Source: Tannerellaceae bacterium (GTDB lineage: Bacteria > Bacteroidota > Bacteroidia > Bacteroidales > Tannerellaceae). Taken from it: 64,000 bases of DNA. A program made the position numbers and the translations under genes. Below, in pieces: positions 29,028-38,773 of this stretch. Below the pieces are notes generated by a model. The model worked only from the letters and a program-made list of their open reading frames with translations, searched no databases and was not told where the DNA came from. The stretch spans positions 7,914-71,913 of the forward strand of contig JAITRC010000020.1 in the NCBI GenBank assembly GCA_031288615.1, read 5' to 3'. How positions within the stretch are numbered: position 1 is the stretch's first letter; each line of letters opens with the position of its first letter.

Positions 29028-30569
29028 TTAATGTTTGAAGTGGCGCACTCCCGTTTTGGCCATCGCTAATCCATGCTTGTCACAACTGCTTACCGACAGG
29101 GCATCGTTAATCGACCCTCCTGGCTGTATTATGGCCGTGATACCGGCTTCGGCGGCTATCTCTACACAATCGGGAAAAGGAAAGAAAGCATCAGAGGCCA
29201 TTACAGCCCCTTGAAGATCGAATCCGAAAGTCTTTGCCTTTTCAATGGCCTGTCGGAGCGCATCCACTCGTGAGGTCTGCCCGACTCCCGATGCACACAA
29301 CTGCTTATTTTTCACTAATGTGATGGCGTTTGACTTACTGTGCTTCACCACCTTATTGGCGAAAAGCATATCCTCTATTTCCTGTGCAACGGGTTTATGT
29401 ACGGTGAGAATCTGTAAATCCGCCGACGCCTGTACGGAATCGTCTCGATCTTGTACTAATGCTCCGTTCAGTAAACTACGGTACTGTTTACGGGGTAACT
29501 CTCCCTGCGGGTTATACACCAGAATAATTCTGTTCTTTTTCTGTTTGAGTATCGCCAGGGCATCTTCCGTATAGGCTGGAGCCAGAATGATTTCAAAGAA
29601 AATCGTATGAATAGACTCAGCCGCTTTGGCGGTCACTTCAGTATTAGTCACGAGAATCCCGCCGAAAGCAGAAACAGGGTCACAGGCCAAGGCATCCGTC
29701 CAAGCTTCTTCCACCGTAACGCGAGAAGCGATACCGCAAGCGTTATTGTGCTTGATGACCGCAAAGGTCGTTTCTCTGAAATCACCAATTAAACCGAGAG
29801 CGGCCTCAATGTCCAGCATATTATTGTAGGATATCTCCTTCCCTTGAATCTGGGAAAAGACGCCTGCAAGATTCCCGTAAAAACAAGCTTGTTGGTGAGG
29901 ATTCTCTCCATAACGCAAAGGCAATGGGCTGTTTACAGCCATTCGGAAATGCCCTCCGTCGCCGACTTGCGCATCCCCTTCATTGAAATAATGATAGATA
30001 GCTGTGTCATAACCCGACGTCACGGCAAAGGCTTTCTGTGCCAACATACGCCGTTCCGCCAATGTCGAAAAGGCTCCGTTCCGTTCAAGTAATTCTCCTA
30101 ACGTTTCATATTGCCCCTTGGAAGCTATCACCACTACGTCTGCAAAATTCTTGGCCGCCGCCCGAATAAGGGAAATGCCTCCAATGTCAATTTTTTCGAT
30201 AATCTCCTCCATCGGAGCATTCTCCGCAACAGTCTGCTCAAAGGGATAAAGGTCTATAATCACCAAGTCAAACTCCGGAATATCATAACGATGTAGCTGC
30301 TCTCCATCTTCTTGTTCGCTACGCCGCGACAAAATACCTCCGAACACTTTTGGGTGCAAAGTTTTCACCCGTCCGCCAAGTATCGACGGATAGCCCGTCA
30401 ACTCTTCCACCGCTTGGCAAGGAAACCCTAAGGAATGAATAAACGCCTGCGTTCCTCCTGTCGAAACGAATGCGACCCCCTCTTTGTGGAGCTTCTCAAG
30501 AAGACCATCCAGCCCCCCTTTATTGTACACTGATATTAAAGCCCGCCTAATTGGCTTCTTGTCAACCAT
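29028..30569 (-). CDS. purH: Bifunctional AICAR transformylase/IMP cyclohydrolase
   Basis: 513 residues. It catalyses the last two steps of IMP synthesis. The N-terminal cyclohydrolase (ALISVYNKGGLDGLLEKL, STGGTQAFI, VKTLHPKVFGGIL) precedes the transformylase with LRYGENPHQQACFYG, IKHNNACGIA and SDAFFPFPDCVE, and IIQPGGSINDA near the end. First gene of the mre operon, a linkage common in Bacteroidales. Its start follows a TACCTTTG box by 54 bases. Confidence 0.97.
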   Translation of the reverse strand: MVDKKPIRRALISVYNKGGLDGLLEKLHKEGVAFVSTGGTQAFIHSLGFPCQAVEELTGYPSILGGRVKTLHPKVFGGILSRRSEQEDGEQLHRYDIPEFDLVIIDLYPFEQTVAENAPMEEIIEKIDIGGISLIRAAAKNFADVVVIASKGQYETLGELLERNGAFSTLAERRMLAQKAFAVTSGYDTAIYHYFNEGDAQVGDGGHFRMAVNSPLPLRYGENPHQQACFYGNLAGVFSQIQGKEISYNNMLDIEAALGLIGDFRETTFAVIKHNNACGIASRVTVEEAWTDALACDPVSAFGGILVTNTEVTAKAAESIHTIFFEIILAPAYTEDALAILKQKKNRIILVYNPQGELPRKQYRSLLNGALVQDRDDSVQASADLQILTVHKPVAQEIEDMLFANKVVKHSKSNAITLVKNKQLCASGVGQTSRVDALRQAIEKAKTFGFDLQGAVMASDAFFPFPDCVEIAAEAGITAIIQPGGSINDALSVSSCDKHGLAMAKTGVRHFKH

Positions 30570-30623
30570 CCCTTATTTGACCTTTGTTTTCCTATTGTTT
30601 GTCGGAAAAACGGTATGCTGTCG

Positions 30624-30631
30624 CAAAGGTA
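30624..30631 (-). promoter_or_regulatory. TAnnTTTG promoter box of purH-mre operon
   Basis: The minus strand reads TACCTTTG, 54 bases before the purH ATG. Confidence 0.55.
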
Positions 30632-30699
30632 ATTTTAATTCTTGATATACTGAGGGCTGTCCTTCGTCTTCAGAGTTGTCTCTTCTTACCGATTTTTTA

Positions 30700-30707
30700 T
30701 ACTTTTG
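30700..30707 (+). promoter_or_regulatory. TAnnTTTG promoter of cysD
   Basis: TACTTTTG with a TTG 21 bases upstream (30676-30678), close to the Bacteroidetes -33/-7 pair, 23 bases before the cysD ATG. Confidence 0.6.
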
Positions 30708-30730
30708 GGGTCGCAAAACGATTGGAGAGT

Positions 30731-31633
30731 ATGGGTTATGGAATGAATCATTTGAGAGAACTGGAATCCGAATCGGTGTACGTTATCCGAGAGGTGGCGG
30801 CACAGTTCGAGAAGCCAGGGTTGCTTTTCTCAGGCGGTAAGGACTCTATCGTGATGGCGTGGTTAGCACAAAAGGCTTTTTATCCTGCCTCCATCCCTTT
30901 CCCTTTTGTCCACATTGATACCGGACACAATTTTGAGGAAACGATACAGTATCGTGACGATATTGTCAAACGTATGGGGGTGCGCCTTATTATCGGTTCC
31001 GTACAAGAATCTATTGACAAGGGAAGGGCAGCCGAAGAACATGGCTTCAATGCCAGCCGGAACAAGTTGCAAACCGTCACGTTGTTAGATACTATTGAAC
31101 AGTATAAGTTTGATGCCTTGCTCGGTGGCGCACGTCGTGACGAAGAGAAAGCGAGGGCTAAGGAACGATTCTTTTCGCACCGCGACGAGTTCGGTCAGTG
31201 GGATCCCAAAAACCAACGTCCGGAACTATGGAATCTCTTCAACGGCAAAAAGCAGTTGGGAGAGCACTTCCGGATTTTCCCGCTCAGCAATTGGACAGAG
31301 ATGGATGTATGGCAATACATCCTCACCGAAGGTATAGACCTTCCAAGTTTGTACTATACCCATGAACGTGACGTCTTTGAACGTGAAGGGATGTGGCTTG
31401 CCTACTATCCTTTCATGAAACTAAAGGAAGGAGAGAAAGTGATCAAGAAGCGGGTACGATGTCGTACGATTGGAGACATCACGTGTACCGGCCTCACCAT
31501 TTCGGAAGCATATAAGGTGGAAGATATTGTCGGGGAAATTGCCGCTTCGCGAGAAACAGAGCGCGGTGGACGAACGGATGACAAGCGATCCGAAGCTTCC
31601 ATGGAAGACCGAAAAAAAGAAGGCTACTTCTAA
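30731..31633 (+). CDS. cysD: Sulfate adenylyltransferase subunit 2
   Basis: 300 residues from the ATG at 30731 (an ATG at 30743 is also possible). CysD and CysN form ATP sulfurylase, which activates sulfate to APS. The PP-loop is FSGGKDSIVM near residue 40; LGGARRDEEKARAKER, FPLSNWTEMDVWQYI and CRTIGDITCTG near the end are diagnostic. The upstream open frame is excluded because it crosses the promoter box. cysN follows after 12 bases. No APS reductase or sulfate transporter gene is adjacent. Confidence 0.95.
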   Translation: MGYGMNHLRELESESVYVIREVAAQFEKPGLLFSGGKDSIVMAWLAQKAFYPASIPFPFVHIDTGHNFEETIQYRDDIVKRMGVRLIIGSVQESIDKGRAAEEHGFNASRNKLQTVTLLDTIEQYKFDALLGGARRDEEKARAKERFFSHRDEFGQWDPKNQRPELWNLFNGKKQLGEHFRIFPLSNWTEMDVWQYILTEGIDLPSLYYTHERDVFEREGMWLAYYPFMKLKEGEKVIKKRVRCRTIGDITCTGLTISEAYKVEDIVGEIAASRETERGGRTDDKRSEASMEDRKKEGYF

Positions 31634-31645
31634 GCAGACAAATCT

Positions 31646-32905
31646 ATGGCGAGTTACTTGGATATGGAGCTCTTGCGTTTTACCACCGCAGGTAGTGTGG
31701 ATGACGGAAAAAGTACGCTGATCGGGCGGTTGTTATACGATAGTAAATCCATTTTCGAGGATCAATTGGAAGCAGTCAAAGCTGCCAGTGAGCGCATGGG
31801 GAACAAAGAGTTTAATCTCGCCCTCCTTACCGACGGCCTCCGCGCCGAACGGGAACAAGGTATCACCATTGACGTCGCTTATCGTTATTTCGCCACCCCC
31901 AAACGCAAGTTCATCATCGCAGATACGCCTGGACACATTGAGTACACCCGAAATATGGTCACCGGCGCTTCTACGGCCGATGCCGCCATTATCCTTGTTG
32001 ACGCCCGTAACGGCATTGTCGAACAGACCCGCCGCCATTCATGCATTGCCTCGTTATTGCGACTTCCTGATGTGGTGGTGGCCATCAACAAGATGGATCT
32101 TGTGAATTTTTCGCAGGAGATATTCGAGCAGATACGGGCTGAATACGGGGAGGTGGCCAGGAAACTGGGCTTGAAGCGGGTGTACTACATCCCCATTTCA
32201 GCGCGCGACGGGGATAATGTCGTCAATCCGTCCGAGCGCATGCCTTGGTTTAAAGACAAGCCTCTTTTAGAGTTGCTCGAAGAGCTCCCCGTCGGGGGAG
32301 AAGGCCGTGCTGCTGCCGGACGATTCCCCGTGCAATACGTCATCCGCCCTCAAAAGGACGAGTATCATGACTACCGTGCTTATGCCGGACGTATTGCCGG
32401 AGGTCATTTCAAGGTCGGAGACCCTATCATCGTGTTGCCTTCAGGGTCTACGTCTGTAATTGCAGGTATTGAAGAGATGGGGGTAGAGCTTGAATGTGCA
32501 TGGGCGCCAGAATCCGTCGCTATCCGTCTCAAAGACAATATAGATATAAGCAGAGGCGACATGATCGTCAAAAGCGATGAGCTTCCTTTGGTGAGTAACG
32601 AAGTATCCCTTTTAATATGTTGGTTGAACCACCGCCCCTTGCATGTCGGCAGTAAGTACATTATCCGTCACACCACCAATGAATTGATCGGGATAGTCAA
32701 AGAGATACAGTCCAAAATAGACGTCAATACACTTGACGAAGTGTCCGGCGATATGGAGGTACGGATGAACGACATCGCTCGTATCCTCCTCAAGACCGCC
32801 AAGCCTCTCAAGTACGACCCATACGCTGAAAATCGCACTACCGGTAGCCTTGTTCTTATCGACGAAGCAACCTTCGAAACTGTCGGCGCCGGCATGATTA
32901 TCTAA
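31646..32905 (+). CDS. cysN: Sulfate adenylyltransferase subunit 1 (GTPase)
   Basis: 419 residues. An EF-Tu-like GTPase whose GTP hydrolysis drives APS formation by CysD. G motifs: GSVDDGKSTLIGRLLYD, ADTPGHIEYTRNM and VAINKMDL. Domain II/III segments include FPVQYVIRPQKDEYHDYRAYAG. Its length ends where many Bacteroidetes CysNC proteins continue into a CysC kinase, so this is the stand-alone form and no APS kinase is fused. Confidence 0.95.
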   Translation: MASYLDMELLRFTTAGSVDDGKSTLIGRLLYDSKSIFEDQLEAVKAASERMGNKEFNLALLTDGLRAEREQGITIDVAYRYFATPKRKFIIADTPGHIEYTRNMVTGASTADAAIILVDARNGIVEQTRRHSCIASLLRLPDVVVAINKMDLVNFSQEIFEQIRAEYGEVARKLGLKRVYYIPISARDGDNVVNPSERMPWFKDKPLLELLEELPVGGEGRAAAGRFPVQYVIRPQKDEYHDYRAYAGRIAGGHFKVGDPIIVLPSGSTSVIAGIEEMGVELECAWAPESVAIRLKDNIDISRGDMIVKSDELPLVSNEVSLLICWLNHRPLHVGSKYIIRHTTNELIGIVKEIQSKIDVNTLDEVSGDMEVRMNDIARILLKTAKPLKYDPYAENRTTGSLVLIDEATFETVGAGMII

Positions 32906-32948
32906 GAGAAATACCCCAATCATGGGATTGTGAAGTGGTAGGAGGCCA

Positions 32949-32956
32949 AATACTTT
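32949..32956 (+). promoter_or_regulatory. TAnnTTTG promoter of the SusC/SusD pair
   Basis: TACTTTTG with TTG at 32928-32930, 18 bases upstream: a good Bacteroidetes promoter. 27 bases before the SusC-like ATG. Confidence 0.6.
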
Positions 32957-32983
32957 TGCCTCCACACAAATTCACAATTCGCC

Positions 32984-35900
32984 ATGAAGAAAAACTATTT
33001 TTTCAGTATCGGGAGGCAACGTATCCTCACCCTACTCCTCGTTACCTTCACTTTAGTATCGGCAACGACGACAGTAACGGCACAACGACGGAATGTAGTC
33101 ATCCAGGGGCATATCGTCGACGAACGTACTAAGGAGGCCATTATCGGCGCTAACGTTTTCCTTCCCTCAGAACGTACGGGAGATATTTCCGACTCAAACG
33201 GGAGCTTTCAGCTCACCGCCCGTACCTTACCCACCACCCTCACTGTCAGTTTCATCGGGTATCGTACCCAGGAGTTGGAGGTTTACAGTGCCGACCAGCC
33301 TGTCACCATCTACTTGCGGGAAGACTTCAGCCTCTTGAATGAAGTCGTCGTGGTTGGCTATGGTACCCAGAAACGTAAAGAATTGACCGGTGCCATCGCT
33401 TCAGTTCCGGCCGCATCGCTCCAACAGGCCGTTACTTCTTTCGACAATGCACTCTCAGGCGTTGTGGCCGGCTTGAATGTCACACAAAGCTCAGGGCAGC
33501 CCGGTGCTACCTCCACCGTTCGTATACGCGGTGGCAATTCCATCACCGGCGGCAACGAACCGCTTTACGTCATCGACGGTTTTATTCTCTATAATGACAA
33601 TAACAGCACGCGCACCGGCGGCGGTAAGTTTGACGGCGGCCTCAACCCCTTATCTTCCCTCAATGCCGGCGATATAGAATCCATCGAAGTCCTCAAAGAC
33701 GTTTCCGCCACTGCCATTTACGGCTCGCGAGGCGCCAATGGCGTCATCCTCATCACCACCCGCAAAGGGCACAAGGGTAGTAACACCGTAAATTACCAAC
33801 TAACACTCGGTACTCAGCATGCTTCCCGCAAACTTGACCTCCTTAACGCCGCCCAATGGGGCGAACTGTACAATGAATTGACGGCCGGAAGCGACGTCAA
33901 ATCCGTTACCGCCGACGAGATTGCGCTTGCCGCAGGTAGCGACTGGCAAGACGCCGCCCTCCGTTCGGGTTCCTCGCAGAACCATCAACTTTCTATCAGC
34001 GGCGGCGACGAACGTACCCGCTACCTCATCTCCGGCAACTATAATCATCAGGAAGGTATCCTTCTTAACACCGGCTTTACCCGCTACGCGGGACGACTTA
34101 ACTTCGACCGCGACCTATCCCGTAACCTCGTTGTCGGTGTCAACATCTCCGCCGCTCATGCCGCCCAAGAAGGACTCACTAACCTCAGTGCCAACTACTC
34201 TGCCGGTCGTGTTGCCGGCCCCTTCGACTATGCCCTGCGCCTTTCACCGGTCATTCCCGTCTATGCTCCCGACGGTAAGTTCAATTACGCCAATCGCTTT
34301 GAAACAGGTGACTTCAATATCGGGGGTCGTACCGTCAATCCTATCTCCGACCTTATTAATACCCAAGCTGTCACCGAAAACACCTCGTTTATTGGCAATT
34401 TCTTTGCGCAATACACCCTTCTCCCCGGCCTTGTAGCCAAGATTAATACGGGCGTCAACCTCAGCAATACCGTACAGAACTTCTACGCCCCTTCTACTTC
34501 CGCCGCCGGATTGCTTACCCAAGGTTACGGATCAATAGGCAACAAAAAAGCCAACTCTTCGCAAGTAGAGGTTACCCTCAACTACACTAACCGTCTCAGC
34601 GAAAACCATGCCCTCGACCTGCTCGCCGGCTATACCACACAACAGACCCACGTGCAGTATTCTGCCGCCTCCGCAAGTAACTTCCCCAACGAATCGTTAG
34701 GGTATAAGAACCTTGCCGGTGCCTCTACCCTCGTACCTGCCACTTCAGGTGCCTATGAGTCGGTGCTTAACTCCTTACTTGGGCGCGTGAACTACACTTT
34801 TCTTGACCGTTACAACCTCACCGCCACACTTCGCGGTGACGCTTCTTCACGTTTCGCCGCTAAACATCGCCTTGCCGTCTTCCCTTCGTTAGGTCTCTCG
34901 TGGAATATTGACCAAGAGCCTTTCTTTCGTAGCAATACGACGACCGTAAAGCTCCGACTGAGTACAGGGCAAGTTGGTAATCAGGAGATTGGTGATTATA
35001 AATACGAAGGTACATACACGCCTATCCTCTATTCTCTGGGAGGGAAACTTGTTACCGGGTACGAACGCAAGAATCGTTCCAATCCCGACCTCCGTTGGGA
35101 AACGACTACCCAGCATAATGTCGGTTTGGATGTGGCCTTTGCACAAGGGCGCTACGCGTTCACGCTGGATGCGTACTCTAAAAAGACGACCGACCTGCTG
35201 GTAGAAATACCGATTGAGATTACTTCCGGCTTCAGTAGCGAATTGCGTAACGTTGGCAATGTGGTTAACCGGGGTATTGAAGCGAGTATCTCTGCTGTCC
35301 TCATCAAGAAGCGCAATCTCTCTTGGAATGTTTCGGCTAATATCGCTCATAACCGCAATGAGGTAACGTCTCTGGGTGGGACGGTGCCTTATTTTCTGCC
35401 TTCCTTCGAAGAATACCTGCCGTTAGCAGAAGTTAATCCGCTTATCGTCAAGGTTGGTGAGCCGCTCGGCTCTTTTTACGGACGTATCTTCGAAGGCGTC
35501 GACGCTTTCACCGGTGACGCCTTGTTTAAAGACATTAACAAGGATGGTACTGTCAATGATGAAGACCGTACCGTCATCGGTAATATACAACCTGACTTCA
35601 CCTACGGCTTTTCGTCCACCCTTAACTGGAAGCGTTTCGATATCGCCCTGCTTTTACAAGGCAGCGTTGGCAATCAGCTCTATAATGCCCTCAGACATAA
35701 CCTCGAAACCCCCACTACTACCTATAATGTCTCCACCACCCTCCTCGACCGATGGACACCCGACCATACTAATACCTCCGTCCCCAGAGCCAAAGTGCAG
35801 TCGTACATTAACCTTGACGATCGCTACATTGAGGACGCGTCCTTCCTCCGTCTTCGCAATCTTTCCTTCGGATATACCTTGCCGGGGAAGGTTGTTTCAC

Positions 35901-36088
35901 TCCCTAACGCTAGTCTTCGCCTAGCTCTCTCGGCTCAAAACCTACTGACCTTTACTTCTTACAGCGGTTTCGACCCTGAAGCTTCCCGCTTCGGTGGTGA
36001 TGAGAGTAATAGTCTCTATCAAGGTATTGACTTAGGTGCATATCCTGCTGCGCGCAGCTATCTTTTCTCCCTTTCACTCACATTTTAA
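32984..36088 (+). CDS. SusC/RagA-family TonB-dependent outer-membrane transporter
   Basis: 1034 residues. A signal peptide (about 1-34, ending TVTAQ) is followed by a carboxypeptidase-regulatory-like domain (VIQGHIVDERTKEAIIGANV) and the SusC hallmark NEVVVVGYGTQKRKELTGAI. The plug domain has RIRGGNSITGGNEPLYVIDG and GSRGANGVILITTRKG, then a 22-strand barrel ending in YLFSLSLTF. It imports oligomeric nutrients with its SusD partner, 12 bases downstream. No glycoside hydrolase or protease is adjacent, so the ligand is unknown. Codon use here is C-rich and uniform. Confidence 0.96.
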   Translation: MKKNYFFSIGRQRILTLLLVTFTLVSATTTVTAQRRNVVIQGHIVDERTKEAIIGANVFLPSERTGDISDSNGSFQLTARTLPTTLTVSFIGYRTQELEVYSADQPVTIYLREDFSLLNEVVVVGYGTQKRKELTGAIASVPAASLQQAVTSFDNALSGVVAGLNVTQSSGQPGATSTVRIRGGNSITGGNEPLYVIDGFILYNDNNSTRTGGGKFDGGLNPLSSLNAGDIESIEVLKDVSATAIYGSRGANGVILITTRKGHKGSNTVNYQLTLGTQHASRKLDLLNAAQWGELYNELTAGSDVKSVTADEIALAAGSDWQDAALRSGSSQNHQLSISGGDERTRYLISGNYNHQEGILLNTGFTRYAGRLNFDRDLSRNLVVGVNISAAHAAQEGLTNLSANYSAGRVAGPFDYALRLSPVIPVYAPDGKFNYANRFETGDFNIGGRTVNPISDLINTQAVTENTSFIGNFFAQYTLLPGLVAKINTGVNLSNTVQNFYAPSTSAAGLLTQGYGSIGNKKANSSQVEVTLNYTNRLSENHALDLLAGYTTQQTHVQYSAASASNFPNESLGYKNLAGASTLVPATSGAYESVLNSLLGRVNYTFLDRYNLTATLRGDASSRFAAKHRLAVFPSLGLSWNIDQEPFFRSNTTTVKLRLSTGQVGNQEIGDYKYEGTYTPILYSLGGKLVTGYERKNRSNPDLRWETTTQHNVGLDVAFAQGRYAFTLDAYSKKTTDLLVEIPIEITSGFSSELRNVGNVVNRGIEASISAVLIKKRNLSWNVSANIAHNRNEVTSLGGTVPYFLPSFEEYLPLAEVNPLIVKVGEPLGSFYGRIFEGVDAFTGDALFKDINKDGTVNDEDRTVIGNIQPDFTYGFSSTLNWKRFDIALLLQGSVGNQLYNALRHNLETPTTTYNVSTTLLDRWTPDHTNTSVPRAKVQSYINLDDRYIEDASFLRLRNLSFGYTLPGKVVSLPNASLRLALSAQNLLTFTSYSGFDPEASRFGGDESNSLYQGIDLGAYPAARSYLFSLSLTF

Positions 36089-36100
36089 ATAGACATAGCC

Positions 36101-37633
36101 ATGAAAAAGACATTTATCTACGCAATTATTCCTACTATCGTCAGCCTCTCTTCTTGCGCCGACCTCTCCTTGGAGCCTAATTTCCTCACGGGAAGTAATT
36201 TCCCCAAGACTGATGCCGATGCCATCGTTGCCACCAACGCTATCTACGTGCCCGAATCGAAGATCAGCGCTACCATTACCTATTTCGTGGATGCTGCTTC
36301 CGATGCCACCATCTCCGGTGAAGCTGTCTTGGGTGATGGCGGAGCCACACTCTCTAATCTTACCTACGGCACTAGTAACACTAACGTAGACTACATCTGG
36401 AAGCAGTTGTATATTGGTATTTCTAACGCTAACGCTTTAATTGAGGCGCTTGGGGACGCTTCCAGCGTGAATCCTACTCTTGCAGAACGGCTTACCAACG
36501 AAGCTCGCTTCCTCCGCGCACACTATTACTTTTATCTCGTCCAACTCTTTGGGGATGTTCCCCTTGTACTTTCCACCGGCGGAGGTATCGGTGTACCTCG
36601 TGACGACGTGCATCAGGTCTACTCCCAGATTGTGGCCGATCTCCAAGCCGCTACCGCCCTACCCCTGGATGCCGATTATCCGGCAGCCGATAAAGGACGC
36701 GCTTCCAAAGGAGCCGCTTATGCACTTCTGGCTAAGGTACATCTTACGTGGGCAACTACTCCTGGTGTAGATAACCCCGATGCACACTACACCGCTGCCG
36801 TCACCGCTGCTTCCCAAGTTACCGGCTATAGCCTCACCGATAATTTCCTTGACAACTGGAACAAAAACAATCGCTACCCTACCGAGCATATTTTCTCCGC
36901 TTCGCACATCGTTGGACAGGAAGCGGCTGGCGACGGGGGCAATCACCAGGCACATTGCGCTTTCGCCACCACCTTTGACGACGAAACGCCCCACCTTGTT
37001 GTTTCTGATTCCTCCTTTTTCACCCGTTTTGAGCCGGATGACCAACGCTACGAAGGTTCTTACCTCTTTGAGGCCACCAATCCCGACAACGGGAAAACTA
37101 CCCGGTACACCCTCCCCCGATATCGCAAGTATATAGATGTAGATAACATCGCTACTTCTGCCTTTACCCGCGATCATAACCGCACTATCCTCCGTTATGC
37201 CGATGTCTTGCTCATTCATGCTGAGGCACTCAACGAACTTGGCCATACTACCGACGCACTTCCATTACTTAATCAGGTTCGCCACCGTGCTTTCCATAAC
37301 GTGACGCCTCCTTTGTACCCTGAAAATTTCTATATCCACGCTACTTCTCAAGAAGAGGTCAGAGATGCCATTCGCCGCGAACGTTTCTTTGAGTTTGTCT
37401 ATGAGCAATCCCGCTGGTTCGACCTTGTCCGCTGGAAAGTCCTCGTGAAGACTATCCGTAAAGTCGAAGCCCAAGAGAAAAATAACCATGTCTCCCTCAA
37501 ACACTACCGCTTCCCCATCCCCCAGTCTGAGCGTAACCTCAATCCTAACCTTACTCAGAATCCCGGTTACGATGACAACAATCTCTCCCCTTACCTTGCC
37601 CCCGATTATGAAGTAGGTACCGACGGTTTCTAA
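36101..37633 (+). CDS. SusD/RagB-family surface lipoprotein
   Basis: 510 residues. The signal peptide MKKTFIYAIIPTIVSLSSC has a lipobox cysteine at residue 19. The helical core shows NEARFLRAHYYFYLVQLFGDVPL and the C-terminal SusD signature RRERFFEFVYEQSRWFDLVRW. It caps the SusC-like barrel on the cell surface and captures ligand. Converges on the GNAT-like gene with only three bases between the stops. Confidence 0.96.
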   Translation: MKKTFIYAIIPTIVSLSSCADLSLEPNFLTGSNFPKTDADAIVATNAIYVPESKISATITYFVDAASDATISGEAVLGDGGATLSNLTYGTSNTNVDYIWKQLYIGISNANALIEALGDASSVNPTLAERLTNEARFLRAHYYFYLVQLFGDVPLVLSTGGGIGVPRDDVHQVYSQIVADLQAATALPLDADYPAADKGRASKGAAYALLAKVHLTWATTPGVDNPDAHYTAAVTAASQVTGYSLTDNFLDNWNKNNRYPTEHIFSASHIVGQEAAGDGGNHQAHCAFATTFDDETPHLVVSDSSFFTRFEPDDQRYEGSYLFEATNPDNGKTTRYTLPRYRKYIDVDNIATSAFTRDHNRTILRYADVLLIHAEALNELGHTTDALPLLNQVRHRAFHNVTPPLYPENFYIHATSQEEVRDAIRRERFFEFVYEQSRWFDLVRWKVLVKTIRKVEAQEKNNHVSLKHYRFPIPQSERNLNPNLTQNPGYDDNNLSPYLAPDYEVGTDGF

Positions 37634-37636
37634 GGC

Positions 37637-38761
37637 TTAAGCGAGAACTTTCTTGAACAACCGACGGGTCTTGTGATGTTCGCGTTGAAAGTAGCTCCAC
37701 TGGGATTGCACGGCGGTGTTATTCTCCAGTTCGGGGTTACTTTCGGCGTAGATGATGCCTAATTTGCGATAGATGGGAATCAAGTCATTGAAGAGTAAGG
37801 CATTGACTCCTTTATTTTGGTATTCCGGATGGACGGCGACGAGATAGAGGTCTATGACTTTAGGGTTTATCTTGAGTGCGAAGAGTAAGTGCAACCATCC
37901 GAAGGGGAAGAGGTGTCCTTTAGCCTTCTGCATGGCCGTCGAAAGGGAAGGCAAGGAGATGCCGAAGGCGACGAGGCGTTGGTCACTCTTGCGGACGATA
38001 AGGGTGACTAGGTCGGGGCGAAGGATGGGTAAGTAGATGGAGAGGTAATAGTCAACTTGACGCTGGGTTAGGGGCACGAAGCCGTAGAGGGGTGCGTAGG
38101 CGATGTTGAGTAGCTCGAATATTTGTGGCGCGAAGCGAGACAGTTCTTTTCCGGAGGCTTTGACGACTTCAAGAGAGTAACGTTCCTTCACAATTTGGCC
38201 GATGCGCAAATGTTTTTGGGGGATTCCGTCGGGAATGTAGATTTTGAACTCATGCCAGTCGGTTTCTTTGGTGTAGCCAAGTCGTTGGAGCTGATCCTTG
38301 TAATAAGGGTAGTTATAGATGGTGGCCATGGTACCGAGCTGGTCGAAGCCGTCGACCAGGAGGCCTTCATGGTCGAGGTCGGTGAAGCCCATGGGACCCA
38401 CTAACTTCTCCATGCCTTGTGCTTTAGCCCAACTTTCGGCTGTGGCGAACAATTTATCAACTACTTCGTCATCATCTTCAAAGTCTACGAACCCGAATCG
38501 TGCGTAGCGCTGGCTCCACACGGTATTACTGATTTGATTGACCATCACAGCAATCCGTCCGACCACTTGCTTGTCAAGATAGGCCAGGAAGTAGGCCGCC
38601 TTGCAATGATCGAAGGCGGGATTTTTGGCCTTGTCCAGGGTCATCATTTCTTCACTGACCAGACTGGGTACGTGAAACTTGTTTTTGCGGTACAGCCGGT
38701 GGTTGAACTTAACAAACTCGCGCAAAGCGCACCTTGTGGTCACCTCTTTGATCGTTACCAT
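37637..38761 (-). CDS. GNAT-like protein of unknown substrate
   Basis: 374 residues. The C-terminal part has a GNAT-like acetyl-CoA segment (VIDLYLVAVHPEYQNKGVNA, then NDLIPIYRKLG). The N-terminal part is typical of a conserved Bacteroidetes family (RKNKFHVPSLVSEEMMTLD, KLVGPMGFTDLDHEGLLVDG). The acceptor substrate is unknown. It starts 12 bases after thrC, so it is probably translated from the same transcript. Confidence 0.75.
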   Translation of the reverse strand: MVTIKEVTTRCALREFVKFNHRLYRKNKFHVPSLVSEEMMTLDKAKNPAFDHCKAAYFLAYLDKQVVGRIAVMVNQISNTVWSQRYARFGFVDFEDDDEVVDKLFATAESWAKAQGMEKLVGPMGFTDLDHEGLLVDGFDQLGTMATIYNYPYYKDQLQRLGYTKETDWHEFKIYIPDGIPQKHLRIGQIVKERYSLEVVKASGKELSRFAPQIFELLNIAYAPLYGFVPLTQRQVDYYLSIYLPILRPDLVTLIVRKSDQRLVAFGISLPSLSTAMQKAKGHLFPFGWLHLLFALKINPKVIDLYLVAVHPEYQNKGVNALLFNDLIPIYRKLGIIYAESNPELENNTAVQSQWSYFQREHHKTRRLFKKVLA

Positions 38762-38773
38762 TGGGATAATCCT

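Noticed and set aside
30584..30730. N-terminal extension of cysD
   Set aside because: It spans the TTG/TACTTTTG promoter and lacks similarity to CysD, which begins at the MNHLRELES region.
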